Source of the DNA: Pseudomonas solani
Lineage (GTDB): Bacteria; Pseudomonadota; Gammaproteobacteria; Pseudomonadales; Pseudomonadaceae
Length of the DNA: 64,000 nucleotides
Assembly: GCF_026072635.1 (NCBI RefSeq)
Contig: NZ_AP023081.1
Location: 4,212,501 to 4,276,500 of the forward strand
Direction of reading: 5' to 3'
Below the pieces are notes generated by a model. The model did no database searches, was not told the origin of the DNA, and saw nothing but the letters and a program-made list of their open reading frames with translations. Position numbers and translations under genes: made by a program. Below are positions 16,041 to 24,196 of the stretch, piece after piece; the first letter of the stretch is position 1, and each line of letters starts with the position of its first letter.

Positions 16041-16163
16041 CCCGGGCTGAAGCCCGGGCTACATCAGCAGGTGTGTTGTCGTGTGTTGCGCCAGCCATCG
16101 AACGTAGGTCGGGTGCAACCCGACAGCTCAACTCGACACCCCTCGCGGGTTTCACCCGCCCTA
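16041..16163. repeat. Cluster of REP-like GTAG...GGGC hairpins
   Basis: Three related units lie between moeA and the AraC gene. The first, on the minus strand, reads GTAGCCCGGGCTTCAGCCCG (16062-16041, stem CCCGGGCT/AGCCCGGG). The second, on the plus strand, reads GTAGGTCGGGTGCAACCCGA (16103-16122). The third, on the minus strand, reads GTAGGGCGGGTGAAACCCGC (16163-16144). All share a GTAG head and a GGGxxxAACCC- or GGGCTTCAGCCC-type hairpin. A further copy is at 63716-63738. Confidence 0.75.
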
Positions 16164-16194
16164 CACACTGACCGGTGAACATGTCGGATGCGGC

Positions 16195-17217
16195 TTAGCC
16201 CTGCCGCTTGGCCTCGCGGTATTCCCCCGGCGTCTGCCCGGTCCAGGTCTTGAAGCTGCGGTGGAAGGAGCGTGACTCGGTGAAGCCGAGGTAGCTGGCG
16301 ATGTCCTGGATGGCCAGGTCGCTGCGCAGCAGGTAGTGCTCGGCCAGTTCCTGGCGCAGTTCGTCGAGGATCTGCTGGTAGCTGGTGCCGGCCTGCTGCA
16401 GGTGGCGCTGCAGGGTGCGCACCGTCATGTGGAATTTCTCCGCGACCCGTTCCTTTCGTGGCAGGCCATCCTTGAGCAGCAGGCGCAGGGCGTTCTTCAC
16501 CCGTTGCGGCAGGGGTTCGTCCTGGTCCAGCCCGGCCATCAGCGCCAGGGCGTGTTCCTCGAGGGTGCGCAGCAGGTTGGCGTCGGCCTGGCGCAGGGGC
16601 ACGCCGAGGTACTCCATGGGCACCAGCAGGGCGTTGCAGGCCTGGTCGAAGCGGATCGGGCAGCCGAAGACTTCTTCGTAGTCCTCCAGGCGGGTGCCGG
16701 CGGGCTGGGCGTGTTCGAACCAGACCTCGCGGGGCGAGCGCTCCATGTCGGCGATCCAGCGGGCGTAGAGCAGCCAGGAGGCGAGCACGTTCTCCACCAT
16801 GTGGCGGCGGATCTCCGGAGCTTCGTGGCGGCAGTTCCAGATCAGGCGGATATGGTCGCCGGCGGCTTCCATGCGGCTGGTGCCCATGTCGCCCACCAGT
16901 TTTTCGTACGGGACGATGCGGCTCATGGCCTCGCCCAGGGTGGCGCAGTTCATGGTGATGTAGCCGAGCACGCTCCACGAGCCCGGCTGCACGAAGCGCG
17001 CGGAATGCAGGCCGAACAAGGGGTCGTCGGAGACCGCCATCAGGTGCTGCAGCAGGCGTTCATGGGCTTCGCTGGGCATGCGCTTGCCGTTGTCGGCCAG
17101 CTCCTCGGCGCGGATGCCGGCAGCGTCGAGCGCAGCGGCCACGTCCAGGCCGAGGTGCTCGGCATGGCGCAGGTACTTGAGCAGGGCGGGGACGGAGGTA
17201 TAGCCGAGGGAATCCAT
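16195..17217 (-). CDS. AraC family transcriptional regulator (arabinose-binding-like N-domain)
   Basis: 340-residue regulator. The N-terminal ~200 residues resemble the Arabinose_bd (PF12625) type found in OruR/ArgR-like Pseudomonas regulators (GSWSVLGYITMNCATLGEAM). The C-terminal ~100 residues carry the double helix-turn-helix, ending in the AraC signature (QDIASYLGFTESRSFHRSFKTWTGQTPGEYR). It is divergent from the oxidase/GlpD/FGGY-kinase operon, with a 131-base shared region, so it is the probable activator of that operon. Inducer unknown. Confidence 0.92.
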   Translation of the reverse strand: MDSLGYTSVPALLKYLRHAEHLGLDVAAALDAAGIRAEELADNGKRMPSEAHERLLQHLMAVSDDPLFGLHSARFVQPGSWSVLGYITMNCATLGEAMSRIVPYEKLVGDMGTSRMEAAGDHIRLIWNCRHEAPEIRRHMVENVLASWLLYARWIADMERSPREVWFEHAQPAGTRLEDYEEVFGCPIRFDQACNALLVPMEYLGVPLRQADANLLRTLEEHALALMAGLDQDEPLPQRVKNALRLLLKDGLPRKERVAEKFHMTVRTLQRHLQQAGTSYQQILDELRQELAEHYLLRSDLAIQDIASYLGFTESRSFHRSFKTWTGQTPGEYREAKRQG

Positions 17218-17348
17218 GGTTTCTTCTTGTTCTGAATGTCTTGATTGGCGATAGCCACTGTCCCGATCCGACAGTGACGCCCTTGCGCGGCTGGCTAGTA
17301 TAGGCACCCATTGAAAGCCTCCGAAACAACTCGAACAAGGAGATGGGC

Positions 17349-18944
17349 ATGCGACGCTGGAACGGCTGGGGTGAAGAGTCGACCGTGGTGGAACTGCCGG
17401 CCAATGGCACGGATTTTCTGGCCCAGCGCGTCGGCGCCGGGCAGCGCCTGGACGACGCCACCCTCGCGCAGGTGCTGGCGCAGGTCCCGGCTTCGCGCCT
17501 GCCGCCCCATGTGCTGGTCAGCCAGGACGCCGAGGAGCGCGTGCGCCACGCCCGTGGCCAGAGCCTGCCGGATTGGCTGGCCATGCGTGAAGGCCGTTTC
17601 GAGGTGTTCCCCGACGGTGTCGCCTACCCCGAAACCGCCGAGGACATCCGCCAGCTGATGGCCTGGGCCCGGACCCATGACATCGTGCTCATCCCCTACG
17701 GCGGCGGCACCTCGGTGGCCGGCCACATCAACCCTCAGGCCGGCGAGCGGCCGGTGCTGACCCTGTCCCTCGAACGCATGAGCCGCCTGCTGGACCTGGA
17801 CGAGCAAAGCCTGATCGCCACCTTCGGCCCCGGCGCCAACGGGCCGCAGGTGGAGAGCCAGCTGCGTGCCAAGGGCTACACCCTCGGCCACTTCCCGCAA
17901 TCCTGGGAGCTCTCGACCATCGGCGGCTGGGTCGCCAGCCGTTCCAGCGGCCAGCAATCCCTGCGCTATGGCCGCATCGAGCAACTGTTCGCCGGCGGTA
18001 CCCTGGAAACCTTCGACGGCCCGCTGGAGCTGCCGACCTTCCCGGCCTCGGCCGCGGGGCCGGACCTGCGCGAAGTGGTGCTGGGCTCCGAAGGCCGCTT
18101 CGGGGTGATTTCCGAAGTGCGTGTGCGGGTCACCCGCCTGGCCGACCAGGAAAGCTTCTACGCCGTGTTCCTGCCCAGCTGGGAGCAGGCCCTGGCGGGC
18201 ATCCGTGCGTTGGCCCAGGCGCGGGTGCCGCTGTCGATGCTGCGCCTGTCCAACGCCATCGAGACCGAAACCCAGCTGGCCCTGGCCGGCCACCCCGAGC
18301 AGATCGCCCTGCTGGAGAAGTACCTGGCCTTCCGCGGTGCGCGCACCGGCAAATGCATGCTGACCTTCGGCGTCACCGGCAACCGCCAGCAGAACGCCGT
18401 GTCGCTGCGCCAGGCGAAGAAGCTGCTGAAGGGCTTCGGTGGCGTGTTCACCGGCACCCTGCTGGGCAAGAAGTGGGCGGAGAACCGCTTCCGCTTCCCC
18501 TACCTGCGCCATGGCCTGTGGGATGCCGGCTACGTGGTCGACACCCTGGAGACCGCCACCGACTGGCTCAATGTCGACAACCTGCTGAATAAGGTGGAGG
18601 CCAGCCTGCGTGACGGCCTGGCGGAGGAGGGCGAGCGCGTCCACGTCTTCACCCACCTGTCCCACGTCTACGGCGAGGGCTCCAGCATCTACACCACCTA
18701 CGTGTTCCGTCCGGGTGCCAGCTACGAGCAGGCCCTGCAGCGCTGGAGCCGCTTGAAGCGCGCGGCCAGCGAGGTGATCGCGCACAACCGCGGCACCATC
18801 AGCCACCAGCACGGCGTGGGTCGTGACCACGCACCCTGGCTGCCGGTGGAGAAGGGCGAGCGCGGCATGGCGGTGCTCAAGGCACTGGCCGGGCACTTCG
18901 ACCCCGAGGGCCGCCTGGCCCCCGGCGTGCTGATCCAGGATTGA
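17349..18944 (+). CDS. AGPS-like FAD-linked oxidase (VAO family)
   Basis: 531-residue flavoprotein related to alkylglycerone-phosphate synthase and other vanillyl-alcohol-oxidase family members. The FAD-binding PCMH domain covers about residues 95-275 (IPYGGGTSVAGHI for the pyrophosphate loop, then GHFPQSWELSTIGGWVASRSSGQ). The C-terminal cap ends with ISHQHGVGRDH, where AGPS enzymes have a His-His-His run; here the middle His is Gln. ATG 17349 is preferred because AAGGAG ends six bases before it. First gene of a tightly packed operon with GlpD-like and FGGY kinase genes. The true substrate is unknown; ether-lipid synthesis is only one possibility. Confidence 0.85.
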   Translation: MRRWNGWGEESTVVELPANGTDFLAQRVGAGQRLDDATLAQVLAQVPASRLPPHVLVSQDAEERVRHARGQSLPDWLAMREGRFEVFPDGVAYPETAEDIRQLMAWARTHDIVLIPYGGGTSVAGHINPQAGERPVLTLSLERMSRLLDLDEQSLIATFGPGANGPQVESQLRAKGYTLGHFPQSWELSTIGGWVASRSSGQQSLRYGRIEQLFAGGTLETFDGPLELPTFPASAAGPDLREVVLGSEGRFGVISEVRVRVTRLADQESFYAVFLPSWEQALAGIRALAQARVPLSMLRLSNAIETETQLALAGHPEQIALLEKYLAFRGARTGKCMLTFGVTGNRQQNAVSLRQAKKLLKGFGGVFTGTLLGKKWAENRFRFPYLRHGLWDAGYVVDTLETATDWLNVDNLLNKVEASLRDGLAEEGERVHVFTHLSHVYGEGSSIYTTYVFRPGASYEQALQRWSRLKRAASEVIAHNRGTISHQHGVGRDHAPWLPVEKGERGMAVLKALAGHFDPEGRLAPGVLIQD

Positions 18945-18946
18945 CC

Positions 18947-20524
18947 ATGCAGCCCTGGAACGCGGCCTGGCGCGAGCGCGCGCTGCCGGAGCTGGCGGCG
19001 CGGGACTGGGACCTGATCGTCGTCGGCGGCGGCATCACCGGCGCCGGCATCCTCCGCGAGGCGGCCCGGCGTGGCTGGAAGTGCCTGCTGCTGGAGCAGC
19101 GCGACTTCGCCTGGGGTACTTCCAGCCGCTCCTCGAAGATGGTCCACGGCGGCCTGCGCTATATCGCCAAGGGCCAGTTCGGCCTGACCCGTGACTCGGT
19201 ACGCGAACGCCAACGCCTGCTGGCCGAGGCGCCGGGGCTGGTGGACCCGCTGAGCTTCGTCATGCCCCACCGTGGCGGCTTCCCCGGCCCCCGCGTGTTT
19301 GGCAGCCTGCTGGCGGTCTACGACGCCCTGGCCGGCAAGCGCAACCACCTCTATCACTCATTGCAGCAGCTGCGCTTCCTCACCCCGGGGCTGGACGAGG
19401 CGAAGCTGCAGGGCGGCACCCAGTTCTTCGATGCGGTCACCGACGATGCACGCCTGGTGATGCGCGTGCTGGCCGAGGCCCGTCGCGATGGCGGCGAGGC
19501 GCTCAATGGCCTGCGCGTGGTGGAGCTGACCCGCGAGCAGGGCCAGGTGGTCGGCCTGGTGGCGGAAGACATCGAGAGCGGCCAGCGCTACGCCCTGCGC
19601 ACCCGCGCCGTGGCCCAGGCCACCGGTGCCTGGGCCGATCGCCTGCGCCGCCGTGAAGGCAGCGAGCACATCCGCCCCCTGCGCGGCAGCCACCTGCTGC
19701 TGCCCGGCTGGCGCCTGCCGCTGGCCCACGCCATCAGCTTCATGCACCCGGCGGATGGCCGCCCGGTGTTCGTCTTCCCCTGGGAAGGCGCGACCGTGGT
19801 CGGCACCACCGACCTCGATCACCGCGACGAGCTGGACCTGGATGCCCGCATCAGCGCCGAGGAGGTGGACTACCTGCTGGCTGCCTGCCGCGAGCAGTTC
19901 CCTGCTGCCGCCATCGGGCGTGCGGACGTGCTCTCCACCTGGGCCGGCGTGCGCCCGGTGGTGAGCGACGGCGAGGCGTCGCTGAAGCCCTCCGACGAGA
20001 AGCGCGAGCATGCGCTGTGGATCGAGCCCGGCTGCGTGACCCTGGCCGGCGGCAAGCTGACCACCTTCCGCCTGCTGGCGCTGGAGGTGCTGCGCGCTTG
20101 CGCGGGCTTCAATGGCCGTACGGTGGATGATCTCGGTGCAGCGGTATTCAAACCGGCGCCGTTGGCGAGCCTGCCTGGCCTGGGCCCCTTGGCGCAGCGG
20201 CGCCTGGCGGGGCGGCATGGCCCGGAGCTCGCCGCTGTCGCCCGTTTGATCGATGAACTGGGCAGCGAGCGCGTTGGCGCCACCGATACCCTCTGGGCCG
20301 AATTGGCCTGGGCGACGGAAGCCGAGCTGGTGCTGCACCTGGACGACCTGCTGCTGCGACGCACCCGCCTGGGCCTGTTGTTGCCCGGTGGCGGTGCGGC
20401 GCTGATGCCGCGCATTCGCACGCTGTGCCAGGTTCGCCTGGGTTGGAGCGATGGGCGCTGGGAAGACGAGGAACGGGCCTATGCTGCGCTCTGGCAGCGC
20501 AGCTACAGCCTGCCCGCAGAATAA
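18947..20524 (+). CDS. GlpD-like FAD-dependent glycerol-3-phosphate dehydrogenase/oxidase
   Basis: 525-residue flavoprotein. The N-terminal Rossmann FAD motif is IVVGGGITGAGIL (about residues 24-36), followed by the GlpD signature SSRSSKMVHGGLRYI. A C-terminal alpha-glycerophosphate oxidase domain starts near 400. GlpD enzymes oxidise sn-glycerol-3-phosphate to dihydroxyacetone phosphate at the membrane, feeding electrons to quinone. This copy is embedded with an AGPS-like oxidase and an FGGY kinase rather than glpF/glpK, so it is probably a second, specialised homolog. It starts two bases after the oxidase stop. Confidence 0.87.
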   Translation: MQPWNAAWRERALPELAARDWDLIVVGGGITGAGILREAARRGWKCLLLEQRDFAWGTSSRSSKMVHGGLRYIAKGQFGLTRDSVRERQRLLAEAPGLVDPLSFVMPHRGGFPGPRVFGSLLAVYDALAGKRNHLYHSLQQLRFLTPGLDEAKLQGGTQFFDAVTDDARLVMRVLAEARRDGGEALNGLRVVELTREQGQVVGLVAEDIESGQRYALRTRAVAQATGAWADRLRRREGSEHIRPLRGSHLLLPGWRLPLAHAISFMHPADGRPVFVFPWEGATVVGTTDLDHRDELDLDARISAEEVDYLLAACREQFPAAAIGRADVLSTWAGVRPVVSDGEASLKPSDEKREHALWIEPGCVTLAGGKLTTFRLLALEVLRACAGFNGRTVDDLGAAVFKPAPLASLPGLGPLAQRRLAGRHGPELAAVARLIDELGSERVGATDTLWAELAWATEAELVLHLDDLLLRRTRLGLLLPGGGAALMPRIRTLCQVRLGWSDGRWEDEERAYAALWQRSYSLPAE

Positions 20525-20540
20525 GAACAAGGAATCCACC

Positions 20541-22100
20541 GTGAGCGAGAAGAGCTACCTGCTGGCGATAGACAACGGCACCCAGAGTGTCCGTGCGCTG
20601 CTGTTCGACCTGGAAGGCAACCTGGTGGGCAAGGGCAAGGTGCCGCTGGAGGCCTACTACTCCAAGCAGCCCGGCTGGGCCGAGCAGGATGCGGAGTACT
20701 ACTGGTCGAGCCTCGCCGAAGCCTGCCGCTTGCTGTGGGAATCGGTGGATATCGATCGCAGCCTGATCCGTGGCGTCTCCGTCACCACCCAGCGCGGCAC
20801 GGTGATCAACGTCGACGAGCAGGGCACGCCGCTGCGCCCGGCGATCATCTGGCTGGACCAGCGTCGCGCCGAGGTCGAAGGGCGTATCAAGGGCCCCTGG
20901 GGCTGGCTGTTCCGCCTGCTGCGCATCGAAGGCACGGTGGATTACTTCCGTGCCCAGGCCGAAGTGAACTGGGTGTCGCAGCACCAGCCGGACATCTGGC
21001 AGCGCACCCACAAGGTGCTGCTGCTGTCGGGCTTCCTCACCCACCGCCTGTGCGGTCGCTTCGTCGATTCGGTGGCCTGCCAGGTGGCCTATCTGCCGTT
21101 CGACTACAAGCGCCTGGACTGGGCCTCGCCCAAGGACTGGAAGTGGCAGGCGATGCCGGTGCGCCGCGAGCAGCTGCCGGACCTGTTCAAGCCGGGCGAG
21201 CGCCTGGGCAGCATCAGCGCCGAGGCCAGCCGCCTGACCGGCATCCCCGAGGGCCTGCCGCTGATCGCCGCCGGCGCCGACAAGGCCTGCGAGGTGATGG
21301 GCTCGGGCGGGGTGGAGCCGGACACGGCCTGCCTCTCCTACGGCACCACGGCGACCATCAATACCACCCGGCGCAGCTACCTGGAGACGATTCCGCTGAT
21401 CCCGCCCTACCCGGCGGCGATCCCCGATCACTTCAACACCGAGGTGATGATCTACCGCGGTTTCTGGATGGTCAGCTGGTTCAAGCAGGAGTTCGGCCTG
21501 CGCGAGATGCAGCGGGCCAAGGAGCTGGGCGTCGAGCCCGAGGCCTTGTTCGACGAACTGGTCAACAGCGTGCCGCCGGGCTCCATGGGCCTGATGCTGC
21601 AGCCCTACTGGACGCCGGGCATCCGCGAGCCGGGGCTTGAAGCCAAGGGCTCGATCGTCGGCTTCGGCGATGTGCACACCCGCGCGCACATCTACCGCGC
21701 CATTCTCGAAGGCCTGGCCTACGCGCTGCGCCAGGGCAAGGAACGCATCGAGAAGCGCTCGGGCACGCCGATCAAGCGTTTGCGCGTCTCCGGTGGCGGT
21801 TCGCAAAGCGATGCGGCCATGCAACTGACGGCCGATATCTTCGGCCTGCCGGCGGAGCGGCCACACGTCTACGAAACCTCGGGGCTGGGTGCCGCCATCG
21901 ACTGTGCGGTCGGCCTGGGGTTGCACCCGGACTTCCCCACGGCGATAAGCGCCATGACCCGCGTCGGCCAGGTGTTCCACCCGGACCCGCAAGCTCAACG
22001 CATCTACGAGCGGCTCTATCAGGGCGTGTACCAGCGCATGTACCGGCAGCTGAAGCCGCTGTACCAGAAGATCCGCGAGATCACCGGGTACCCGGCCTGA
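20541..22100 (+). CDS. FGGY-family carbohydrate kinase
   Basis: 519-residue sugar or polyol kinase of the FGGY/ASKHA fold. N-domain phosphate loop AIDNGTQSVRALLFD (residues 8-22); C-domain adenosine motif VSGGGSQSDAAMQLTADIFG (about 415-434). The GTG start at 20541 has an AAGGA ribosome binding site and follows the glpD-like stop by 16 bases. In E. coli an FGGY kinase (ygcE) and an AGPS-like FAD protein (ygcU) also lie in one locus of unknown function, so the pairing may be a conserved pathway. Substrate not identifiable here. Confidence 0.87.
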   Translation: MSEKSYLLAIDNGTQSVRALLFDLEGNLVGKGKVPLEAYYSKQPGWAEQDAEYYWSSLAEACRLLWESVDIDRSLIRGVSVTTQRGTVINVDEQGTPLRPAIIWLDQRRAEVEGRIKGPWGWLFRLLRIEGTVDYFRAQAEVNWVSQHQPDIWQRTHKVLLLSGFLTHRLCGRFVDSVACQVAYLPFDYKRLDWASPKDWKWQAMPVRREQLPDLFKPGERLGSISAEASRLTGIPEGLPLIAAGADKACEVMGSGGVEPDTACLSYGTTATINTTRRSYLETIPLIPPYPAAIPDHFNTEVMIYRGFWMVSWFKQEFGLREMQRAKELGVEPEALFDELVNSVPPGSMGLMLQPYWTPGIREPGLEAKGSIVGFGDVHTRAHIYRAILEGLAYALRQGKERIEKRSGTPIKRLRVSGGGSQSDAAMQLTADIFGLPAERPHVYETSGLGAAIDCAVGLGLHPDFPTAISAMTRVGQVFHPDPQAQRIYERLYQGVYQRMYRQLKPLYQKIREITGYPA

Positions 22101-22152
22101 TGCGGTTGACGCCCTGTGTCGGGTCCGGCACGGCGTTTCGGTGACGGGTTGA

Positions 22153-22174
22153 TCGCGAATGAATTCGCTCCCAC
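22153..22174 (-). repeat. Pseudomonas REP element
   Basis: On the minus strand GTGGGAGCGAATTCATTCGC followed by GA matches the common Pseudomonas REP form (GTGGGAGCGa..ttcGCGA). The inner hairpin is GCGAAT-GA-ATTCGC at 22155-22168. Confidence 0.75.
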
Positions 22175-22205
22175 GAGGAGCGGGCGCCTGCCACGCAGGC
22201 AATGA

Positions 22206-22240
22206 AAAACGCCCCCGGAGTAGAACTCCGGGGGCGTTTT
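22206..22240. terminator. Bidirectional terminator between kinase and pirin genes
   Basis: AAAACGCCCCCGGAG and CTCCGGGGGCGTTTT form a perfect 15-pair stem with a TAGAA loop, flanked by A and T runs, between two convergent genes. Confidence 0.95.
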
Positions 22241-22254
22241 CGTTACGGCCTGGA

Positions 22255-22953
22255 TCAGGCGACGTCCACCAGCACGATCTCGGTGTCTTCACTGGCGGTG
22301 AAGCTCAGCACCTCGACATCGCGCACCGCCACGCCATCGCGGGCTTCGGCGGCTACGCCGTTGACCTCGTAGCGACCCTTGGCGGCCACCAGGTAGGCCT
22401 TGCGGCCGTTCTCCAGGCGGTATTCCGCCGTCTGCCCAGCGGTCAGCGTGGCGGCCACCAGCCGGGCGTTGGCGCGGATGTGCAGGGCGTCGCTGCCTTC
22501 GTCTATGCCGCTGGCCAGGGTCACGAAGCTGCCGGCGCGCTCACCTTTCGGGAAGGGCTTGGCACCCCAGGAGGGCGCGGCGCCGAACTCGGTGGGCATG
22601 ATCCAGATCTGGAAGATCCGGGTGGTCTCGCCCTCGAGGTTGTACTCGCTGTGGGTGATGCCGGTACCCGCGCTCATCACCTGCACATCGCCGGCTTCGG
22701 TGCGGCCCTTGTTGCCCAGGTTGTCCTGGTGGGTGATCGCGCCTTCACGGACGTAGGTGATGATCTCCATGTCGCGGTGGGGGTGCGGCGGGAAACCGCT
22801 GTCGGCAGCGATCTCGTCATCGTTCCAGACCCGCAGTTGGCCCCAGTTCATCCGTGCCGGATCGTGGTACTCGGCGAAGGAGAAGTGGTGACGGGCGTTG
22901 AGCCAGCCGTGGTGGGCGCCGCCGAGCTGGTTGAAAGGGCGTACTTCGATCAT
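22255..22953 (-). CDS. Pirin family protein
   Basis: 232-residue bicupin. The N-terminal cupin carries the pirin metal site (GFPPHPHRDMEIITYVREG, about residues 55-73) and the second His/Glu pair in ITHSEYN (about 100-106). Bacterial pirins of this class can be iron-dependent quercetinase-like or redox-sensor proteins. It is a stand-alone gene convergent with the kinase operon. The divergent 208-base region upstream is notably A+T-rich and probably carries its promoter and that of yegS. Confidence 0.92.
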   Translation of the reverse strand: MIEVRPFNQLGGAHHGWLNARHHFSFAEYHDPARMNWGQLRVWNDDEIAADSGFPPHPHRDMEIITYVREGAITHQDNLGNKGRTEAGDVQVMSAGTGITHSEYNLEGETTRIFQIWIMPTEFGAAPSWGAKPFPKGERAGSFVTLASGIDEGSDALHIRANARLVAATLTAGQTAEYRLENGRKAYLVAAKGRYEVNGVAAEARDGVAVRDVEVLSFTASEDTEIVLVDVA

Positions 22954-23161
22954 GGGAATCTCCTCAGTGCTCGCAGTGGGTTGGGCTCTGCGGCGTGTTG
23001 GAGGCCATTTTTCATCAAGTTCTTATCGACAAAAAGCGTAAATTATTCAACAAACAAATCGACATATTAGATAGGTGTGTAATCCGCATCCGACGCTTGT
23101 CTCATCTTGTTCTTACGGTCGAGGCCTATACTCGGCCGACTCACCCTGGATGGAGTGGCCC

Positions 23162-24067
23162 ATGAGCGAGCGCAAGGCATTGCTGATCCTGCACGGCAAG
23201 CAGGCATTGAACGAGGACGTGCGAGCGGCCGTCGAGGCGCGCCGGGAGGCGGGTTGGGAACTGGCGGTGCGGGTGACCTGGGAGGGCGGTGATGCCGGGC
23301 GCATCGTCGAAGAGGCCCTGGCCGCCGGGTATCGCACGCTCATCGCCGGGGGCGGCGATGGCACCCTGCGTGATGTCGCCGAAGCCATGGCGCTGGCGGA
23401 CCAGGACGCCAGCCTGGCGCTGTTGCCCCTGGGCACCGCCAATGACTTCGCCCGGGCCGCCGGGGTGCCGCTGCTGCCCGGCGAGGCCCTGGCGCTGCTG
23501 GATGTGCCGCCGCGGCCCATCGACCTGGGGGAGGCCGACGGGCGGCTGTTCCTCAACATGGCCACCGGCGGCTTCGGTTCGAAGATCACTGCCAACACCT
23601 CCGAAGACCTGAAGAAGGTGCTGGGCGGTGCGGCCTATTTCCTCACCGGACTGACGCGCTTCTCCGAGGTGCATTCGGCCTTCGGTCACTTCAAGGGGCC
23701 GGATTTCGAGTGGGAGGGCGAGTTCCTCGCCGTGGGCATCGGCAACGGCTGCCAGGCGGGCGGTGGGCATGTGCTGTGCCCACGCGCCAAGGTCGATGAC
23801 GGGCTGCTGGAGCTCTGCATCGTGCCGGCCCCGCAGGATGTGGTCGGCACCCTGGGTACGCTGCTTTCGGGGGGTATCGGCGGGGTGGAGGCGGTGTCGG
23901 TGAGTGCGCGGTTGCCGTGGGTGGAGGTGGAGGCACCCGAGGGGTTGGACATGAATCTCGACGGAGAACCCATGGAATGCAGCAAGGTTCGCTTCAATGC
24001 GCGCCGCAACGCACTACGCTTACATCTGCCGGACGGTTCCCCGTTGCTGCAAGGCAGTGAGGGATGA
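23162..24067 (+). CDS. yegS: Lipid kinase, YegS/DagK family
   Basis: 301-residue kinase. The nucleotide-binding GGGDGTLRDVAEA (about residues 62-74) and LPLGTANDFAR (about 86-96) are the diacylglycerol-kinase catalytic signatures; the C-terminal beta domain runs from about 140. YegS phosphorylates phosphatidylglycerol in vitro, and a lipid substrate is likely here. ATG 23162 fits the family start (MSERKALLILHGK); a TATACT -10-like element is at 23127-23132. Confidence 0.9.
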   Translation: MSERKALLILHGKQALNEDVRAAVEARREAGWELAVRVTWEGGDAGRIVEEALAAGYRTLIAGGGDGTLRDVAEAMALADQDASLALLPLGTANDFARAAGVPLLPGEALALLDVPPRPIDLGEADGRLFLNMATGGFGSKITANTSEDLKKVLGGAAYFLTGLTRFSEVHSAFGHFKGPDFEWEGEFLAVGIGNGCQAGGGHVLCPRAKVDDGLLELCIVPAPQDVVGTLGTLLSGGIGGVEAVSVSARLPWVEVEAPEGLDMNLDGEPMECSKVRFNARRNALRLHLPDGSPLLQGSEG

Positions 24068-24123
24068 GTGGCTTCTGGTGCCGTTGCGCCCCGTGGTGCA
24101 TGATGGCGCCAAGCCATGATGGC

Positions 24124-24150
24124 TACAGTTCCAAGGCCTTCTGCCGATAA
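24124..24150 (+). promoter_or_regulatory. Sigma-28 (FliA) promoter of cheV
   Basis: TACAGTTC-N11-GCCGATAA: the -10 element is a perfect match to the flagellar sigma consensus, the -35 matches 6 of 8, and the spacing is exact. The cheV ATG lies 46 bases downstream. Confidence 0.85.
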
Positions 24151-24196
24151 GCAACTGCAGCCGCAGTCTGGCTCGAACATCCAACAGGAGCATGCA

